Positions 5,786 to 9,141 of a stretch of 9,141 nt of DNA are shown here, piece by piece. Origin of the DNA: Candidatus Methanophagales archaeon (lineage in GTDB: Archaea > Halobacteriota > Syntropharchaeia > Alkanophagales > Methanospirareceae); the NCBI GenBank assembly GCA_003601795.1, contig PIXU01000057.1, positions 1 through 9,141 of the forward strand. Direction: 5' to 3'. Both the position numbers and the translations under genes were made by a program. Under the pieces are notes generated by a model. That model was given only the letters and a program-made list of their open reading frames with translations. It was not told the origin of the DNA and ran no database searches. How positions within the stretch are numbered: the first letter of the stretch is position 1; the number at the start of each line of letters is the position of its first letter.

Positions 5786-5794
5786 AGCAAAGAA

Positions 5795-6982
5795 ATGAAG
5801 AAAGAAAAAGTAGTGGGTCTGGAAGGTTCTTTTGCTGTTTCCGAAGCGGTTCGGATGGCAAATGCAGATGTTATTGCCGCATATCCGATTACACCGCAGA
5901 CGCATATCGTAGAAAGATTATCAGAAATGGTAGCAGAGGGCGAGCTGGATGCCGAGTTCATCTGCGTTGAGAGCGAGCATAGTGCGATGAGCGCATGTGT
6001 AGGTGCATCGGCAGGAGGGGCACGCGTGTTTACGTGCACCGCGGGTCAGGGCTTGGAATTAATGCATGAAGTGCTGTACATACCCTCTTCAATGAGGCTG
6101 CCTGTGGTTGCGGTGGTAGCGAACCGTGCCTTATCAGCGCCACTCTCTGTGTGGTGCGACCATTCAGATATGATGGCTGTTCGGGATATAGGCTGGATAC
6201 AGATGTTGGCAGAGAACAACCAGCAGGCATTTGATTTGACGCTGTGTGCGTTTCGAATAGCGGAGGATAATGAGGTTTTGTTCCCCACGATGGTGCATAT
6301 TGACGGTTTTCATCTGTCGCACGTAATCGAAGATATGCGCTTGCCGGATGCTGAAGAAGTAGCGGGATTCATTCCTGACTACAAACATCCTTTTGCGTTA
6401 GACCCGGACAAGCCAGTGAGTATGGGCTGTTATGGTCCGCCGTTTATATATCCGGAGACAAAGCGCGCGCAGGAAGTCGCATTTGAGAATGTAATGCCGA
6501 AAATATTAGAGACATGGAAAGTGTTTGGCGACCGTTTCGGCAGGTATTACGCACCGGTTGAGAAATACCGGATGGAAGATGCGAAAATTGCGCTATTGAC
6601 AATGGGAAGTTACAGTGAGACGGCAATGCTTGCGATAGATGAACTGCGAGCTAAAGGAGAGGATGTAGGACTTATAAGATTACGATTGTGGCGACCTTTT
6701 CCATTCAAGGAGTTCAGAGAGGCAGTAAAGGGCGTGGAGGTGCTTGTGGTGTTAGACCGCTGTGTATCGTTTGGAATGGGCGGTCCTGTTTGCTCAGAGG
6801 TAAAATCGGCATTGTATGACCAGCAAAAGAAACCGCATGTGGTAGGTTTTATCGGTGGGCTCGGGGGACGCGATATACCGATAGAAGGATTTGAATATAT
6901 GATACAGAGTGCTTTGGAAAAAGTGAAAGCAATAGAGCGAGGAGAGGAAGTCGAGACGGAAATGATAGGAATAAGAGAGTGA
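5795..6982 (+). CDS. porA: Pyruvate:ferredoxin oxidoreductase, alpha subunit
   Basis: This 395-residue alpha subunit forms part of the pyruvate and thiamine diphosphate site at the interface with beta. The N-terminal pyruvate-binding region has AAYPITPQT (28-36; T33 is the expected substrate-contact threonine), VESEHSAMSA (58-67) and NRALSAPLSVWCDHSD (110-125; R111 matches the substrate-binding arginine of characterised enzymes). The C-terminal part includes GCYGPPFIYPE, RLWRPFPF and the FGMGGPVCSEV turn typical of transketolase C-like domains. The usual NEAVA-type start is GSFAVSEAV, and a TAGQGL loop stands where TSSQGL or TSAQGL is more common. It has no good exposed ribosome site (see the hairpin upstream). 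It is followed by beta after 10 nt. The pyruvate-type motifs and the separate gamma and delta subunits argue against 2-oxoglutarate or indolepyruvate enzymes. Confidence 0.96.
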   Translation: MKKEKVVGLEGSFAVSEAVRMANADVIAAYPITPQTHIVERLSEMVAEGELDAEFICVESEHSAMSACVGASAGGARVFTCTAGQGLELMHEVLYIPSSMRLPVVAVVANRALSAPLSVWCDHSDMMAVRDIGWIQMLAENNQQAFDLTLCAFRIAEDNEVLFPTMVHIDGFHLSHVIEDMRLPDAEEVAGFIPDYKHPFALDPDKPVSMGCYGPPFIYPETKRAQEVAFENVMPKILETWKVFGDRFGRYYAPVEKYRMEDAKIALLTMGSYSETAMLAIDELRAKGEDVGLIRLRLWRPFPFKEFREAVKGVEVLVVLDRCVSFGMGGPVCSEVKSALYDQQKKPHVVGFIGGLGGRDIPIEGFEYMIQSALEKVKAIERGEEVETEMIGIRE

Positions 6983-6987
6983 GGAGA
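6983..6987 (+). promoter_or_regulatory. Ribosome binding site of porB
   Basis: GGAGA follows directly on the alpha stop codon (TGA, 6980-6982) and ends 5 nt before the beta ATG at 6993. It supports translational coupling of alpha and beta and fixes the beta start. Confidence 0.6.
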
Positions 6988-6992
6988 GAAAG

Positions 6993-7925
6993 ATGAAAAA
7001 AGAAGAAACGGATTTGTTTGTGCCGAGGCTGGTTACAACTGAAGAGAACTTCGCTCCCGGGCATCGAGCGTGTATAGGCTGTGGAGAGGCGCTTGCGGTT
7101 CGGCACGTGTGCAAAGCGCTGGGAAGAAACGTGATTATCGTTAATGCTACAGGATGTATAGAGGTTTTCTCATCGGTGTTACCACAAACTTCGTGGTGCG
7201 TCCCCTGGATTCACACGATATTTGAGAATGTGGGAGCGGTGGTGTCAGGTATAGAGTCGGCGTATAAAGCGAGGGTAAGAAAAGGTAAAATACCTGATAA
7301 GAACGTAAAATTTGTCGGATTCGCAGGTGACGGCGGCACTTCGGATATAGGATTGCAGGCATTGTCAGGCGCTATGGAGCGCGGGCATAACTTTTTATAT
7401 TGCTGTTTTGATAATGAAGCGTATATGAATACGGGAATACAAAGGTCTTCTTCAACGCCTTACGGTGCGTGGACAACCACAGCACCATACGGAAAGAAAA
7501 GCATAGGGCAGGCGACGTGGAAGAAGAACATGCCCGAAATCGCGGTTGCACATAAGATACCCTACGTGGCGACGGCTTGTCCTTCGTATCCGTTTGACTT
7601 GATGGATAAAGTTAAAAGAGGATTAGAAATCGAAGGACCTGCTTACGTGCACATATTTTCTCCCTGTCCTACGGGCTGGCGGTCACCGCCGGAACTAACG
7701 ATAGAAATAGGTCGGCTGGCAGTGGAAACGGGTGTTTTCCCGCTTTACGAGGTAATCAACGGCGAATATCGGCTGAATTACGATTTTACGGACTTGAAAC
7801 CTGTGCGTGAATACATGAAACCGCAAAGGCGGTTCAGGCATCTTACGGAGGACATCATAGATAAAATACAGGCACGGGTGGAGAAGGAGTATTTGAAACT
7901 GAGGGAGAAGGCGGGGGTGAAATGA
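6993..7925 (+). CDS. porB: Pyruvate:ferredoxin oxidoreductase, beta subunit
   Basis: This 310-residue catalytic beta subunit binds thiamine diphosphate and a proximal [4Fe-4S] cluster. The cluster ligands are readable: CxxCG at C27 and C30, C55 in VNATGC, and C225 in SPCPTGW. The thiamine diphosphate/Mg motif is GDGGTSDIG (112-120), followed by DNEAYMNTGIQRS (140-152), both standard for pyruvate:ferredoxin oxidoreductase beta. The TPYGA block (155-159) and the W-rich CVPWIH stretch also fit. Length is normal. It is the last por gene, and the FrhB-like gene starts 86 bp later with its own ribosome site. No frameshift or missing ligand is seen. Family assignment is firm; substrate is inferred as pyruvate. 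Confidence 0.97.
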   Translation: MKKEETDLFVPRLVTTEENFAPGHRACIGCGEALAVRHVCKALGRNVIIVNATGCIEVFSSVLPQTSWCVPWIHTIFENVGAVVSGIESAYKARVRKGKIPDKNVKFVGFAGDGGTSDIGLQALSGAMERGHNFLYCCFDNEAYMNTGIQRSSSTPYGAWTTTAPYGKKSIGQATWKKNMPEIAVAHKIPYVATACPSYPFDLMDKVKRGLEIEGPAYVHIFSPCPTGWRSPPELTIEIGRLAVETGVFPLYEVINGEYRLNYDFTDLKPVREYMKPQRRFRHLTEDIIDKIQARVEKEYLKLREKAGVK

Positions 7926-7937
7926 AAAATAAATTAT

Positions 7938-7953
7938 AGACACAGATTAACGC
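7938..7953. repeat. ACAGATTAACGCAGAT spacer motif
   Basis: ACAGATTAACGCAGAT lies 12 nt after the porB stop. It belongs with the inverted GCGTTCATCTGCGTCC at 155-170. These short ACAGATTAA/CGCAGAT units are typical of intergenic boilerplate sequence; no function is visible. Confidence 0.5.
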
Positions 7954-7982
7954 AGATAGATGATAAAAATCAACAATAAAAA

Positions 7983-8002
7983 ATAATATAAATCAGGAGT
8001 GA
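7983..8002 (+). promoter_or_regulatory. TATA-like box and ribosome site before the FrhB-like gene
   Basis: ATAATATAAAT (7983-7993) resembles a TATA box but would start RNA at about the ATG itself (8012). GGAGTGA (7996-8002) is a clear ribosome site, 9 nt before the ATG. The two readings conflict: the ribosome site implies a longer message, perhaps from the por operon. It supports the start at 8012. Confidence 0.4.
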
Positions 8003-8011
8003 ACGCGAAAA

Positions 8012-9100
8012 ATGGGAACTGAAACTGAAGAACGAAAATATGTAAGGTTGCCGGTTTTTTTAGAGCAGGGATTCTCGTTTTTGAAGCGAGACGTATTGGA
8101 TAACCGAATTTGCTGTCTTTGTGGCACATGTGCGGCGTTTTGCGATAAGATAGAGATAAAGACAAGCGAAAATGAACTCAAACCCGTGTTAGTCGAAGAA
8201 TACGACACGATATGCGGGATGTGCTATGCCTTCTGCCCCAGGACGTTCTTGCCGGTGTCAGAAATAGAGGCGCGAATATTTGGCGAGGAGGAAGCGAGGA
8301 AAAAGGCGGAAGGAGACGTTCTCGGTATTTATCGAAGCTGTTATGCGGTTCGGTCAAAGAAGGGGGATATAAAAGGGCAGGATGGCGGTGCGGTTACCTC
8401 ACTGCTTGCTTATGCGCTTGAGACAGGGATAGTGGATTGTGCCGTTACCACGACCTCAGACGACCAGTGGAGACCGATACCAAAAGTTGCGAAAAGTTAC
8501 GAAGACTTGAAGGGGAGTGCAGGCACGAAATATACGATTTATCCCGGTGTGGTAGGTATTAAAGAAGCGATGGGTGCAGGCTGCGAACACATCGGATTCG
8601 TGGGACTGCCATGTCAAATACAGGGTTTGAGAAAAGTTCAAACTTCAGAACAGCCGTATGAAGTAGGAAAAGAGCGCATAAAATTGTTGATTGGGTTGTT
8701 CTGCATGGAGAATTTTAAAGAGGGGTTATTGGATTTCGTGAAGGATAAGCTGAGTCTGGATTTAGAACGCGTGCGGAAGTTCGACATAAAGGGCAAGGAG
8801 TTTCTGGTTTATGACGATAAAGGTAATAGTTATGGTATTCCATTGGACGAGATAAAGCGTTATGAGGGCGAAGGATGCTCGGTTTGCGCTGATTACACGG
8901 CTGAGCTTGCTGATATTTCCGTGGGGTCGGTGGGCTCTGAAGACGGGTGGTCAACGGTTTTCGCTCGCACGAAAACAGGAGAGGAGATAGTCGAGGGTGC
9001 AGTGGGAAAGGGGTACATTGAAGCGAAAGAAATAGAGGAGAAAGGGTTAGGATTGATACGGAGGTTGGGAGAGAGGAAGAAGAAAGCATCCACGAGGTAA
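8012..9100 (+). CDS. F420-reducing hydrogenase/dehydrogenase beta subunit family (FrhB/FpoF-like)
   Basis: This 362-residue protein belongs to the F420-dependent FrhB/FdhB/FpoF family: FAD and Fe-S proteins that pass electrons between F420 and a partner. The N-terminal part has CxxCxxCxxxC (C34 in its CC pair, with C37, C40, C44), and a second motif DxxCxxCxxxCP with C68, C71, C75 and Asp65 where Cys is usual. The FrhB core follows: QDGGAVT (123-129), GTKY (171-174), FVGLPCQIQGLRK (196-208), LFCMENF (229-235), and the GCSVCADYTAELADISVG block (288-305). C201, C231, C289 and C292 may bind the family's core cluster. The two extra N-terminal motifs and the length (FpoF of Methanosarcina is about 350) suggest an FpoF-like input module. 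It has no membrane segments, so it is soluble or peripheral. Position next to por suggests F420-ferredoxin exchange for pyruvate synthesis, though this is inference. FpoF versus other FrhB paralogues cannot be decided from sequence. Confidence 0.9.
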   Translation: MGTETEERKYVRLPVFLEQGFSFLKRDVLDNRICCLCGTCAAFCDKIEIKTSENELKPVLVEEYDTICGMCYAFCPRTFLPVSEIEARIFGEEEARKKAEGDVLGIYRSCYAVRSKKGDIKGQDGGAVTSLLAYALETGIVDCAVTTTSDDQWRPIPKVAKSYEDLKGSAGTKYTIYPGVVGIKEAMGAGCEHIGFVGLPCQIQGLRKVQTSEQPYEVGKERIKLLIGLFCMENFKEGLLDFVKDKLSLDLERVRKFDIKGKEFLVYDDKGNSYGIPLDEIKRYEGEGCSVCADYTAELADISVGSVGSEDGWSTVFARTKTGEEIVEGAVGKGYIEAKEIEEKGLGLIRRLGERKKKASTR

Positions 9101-9141
9101 AACTTAAAAGTAACCACAAGATTACACATATTTCCACAAGA
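9101..9141. repeat. Spacer motif copy (AGATTACACATATTTCCACAAGA-like)
   Basis: The stretch 9119-9141 matches 1849-1871 (19 of 23 bases, counting the AG that both share) and is preceded by TAACCAC. It belongs to the same dispersed intergenic family; the window ends inside it. Confidence 0.5.

Noticed and set aside
5324..5905. A 193-codon minus-strand ORF spanning the por gap
   Set aside because: It overlaps porD and porA antisense and translates as low-complexity F/S/L/I-rich sequence, typical of the antisense of purine-rich coding DNA.
4564..7925. 2-oxoisovalerate or 2-oxoglutarate oxidoreductase
   Set aside because: Alpha has the pyruvate-type AAYPITPQT and NRALSAP blocks, and beta has the NEAYMNTG and TPYGA pattern of pyruvate enzymes; the four-gene order also fits por.

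Overview
The window comes from an archaeon, most likely an uncultured relative of methanogens and anaerobic methane oxidisers (ANME-1 or Syntrophoarchaeales-like Halobacteriota). Four things point there: an archaeal dihydropteroate-synthase-related protein of the kind linked to tetrahydromethanopterin; a four-subunit ferredoxin-dependent pyruvate oxidoreductase; an F420-reducing (FrhB/FpoF-type) flavoprotein; and archaeal TATA-type promoters, one of which predicts a leaderless message. The lineage is an inference; there is no rRNA or other marker gene here.

Layout. Positions 1-136 are the 3' end of a group II intron (domains V and VI) whose body lies left of the window. A short hairpin and degenerate intergenic repeat sequence follow (137-261). 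Two minus-strand genes come next: a DHPS-like/DUF4346 protein (262-1827) and an Lrp/AsnC regulator (1945-2430). The regulator is divergent from a GTP-type PEP carboxykinase (2566-4452). Then come the pyruvate:ferredoxin oxidoreductase genes in the order gamma (4564-5109), delta (5112-5402), alpha (5795-6982), beta (6993-7925), and last an FrhB/FpoF-family protein with two N-terminal Fe-S motifs (8012-9100).

Metabolic logic. PorCDAB joins acetyl-CoA and CO2 to make pyruvate, or runs in reverse, using ferredoxin. The FrhB-like protein could exchange electrons between F420H2 and ferredoxin. PEP carboxykinase makes PEP from oxaloacetate. Together this reads as an anabolic carbon and gluconeogenesis block, with the divergent Lrp-type regulator a natural candidate to control PEP carboxykinase.

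Unusual points. The por cluster is split by 392 bp between delta and alpha. That gap holds a small basic ORF, a short broken reading frame that looks like a gene remnant, and two inverted repeats; the second is a perfect 12-bp hairpin ending 9 nt before the alpha ATG. Nearly every intergenic spacer carries low-complexity 'boilerplate' sequence (ACAGATTAACGCAGAT-like, CCACAGAG-like, GGATACAGGAT-like and 7-bp tandem units) related between spacers. The second Fe-S motif of the FrhB-like protein has Asp where the first Cys is expected. No complete new system is evident; the most interesting items are the split por cluster, the POR-F420 association and the dispersed spacer repeats.
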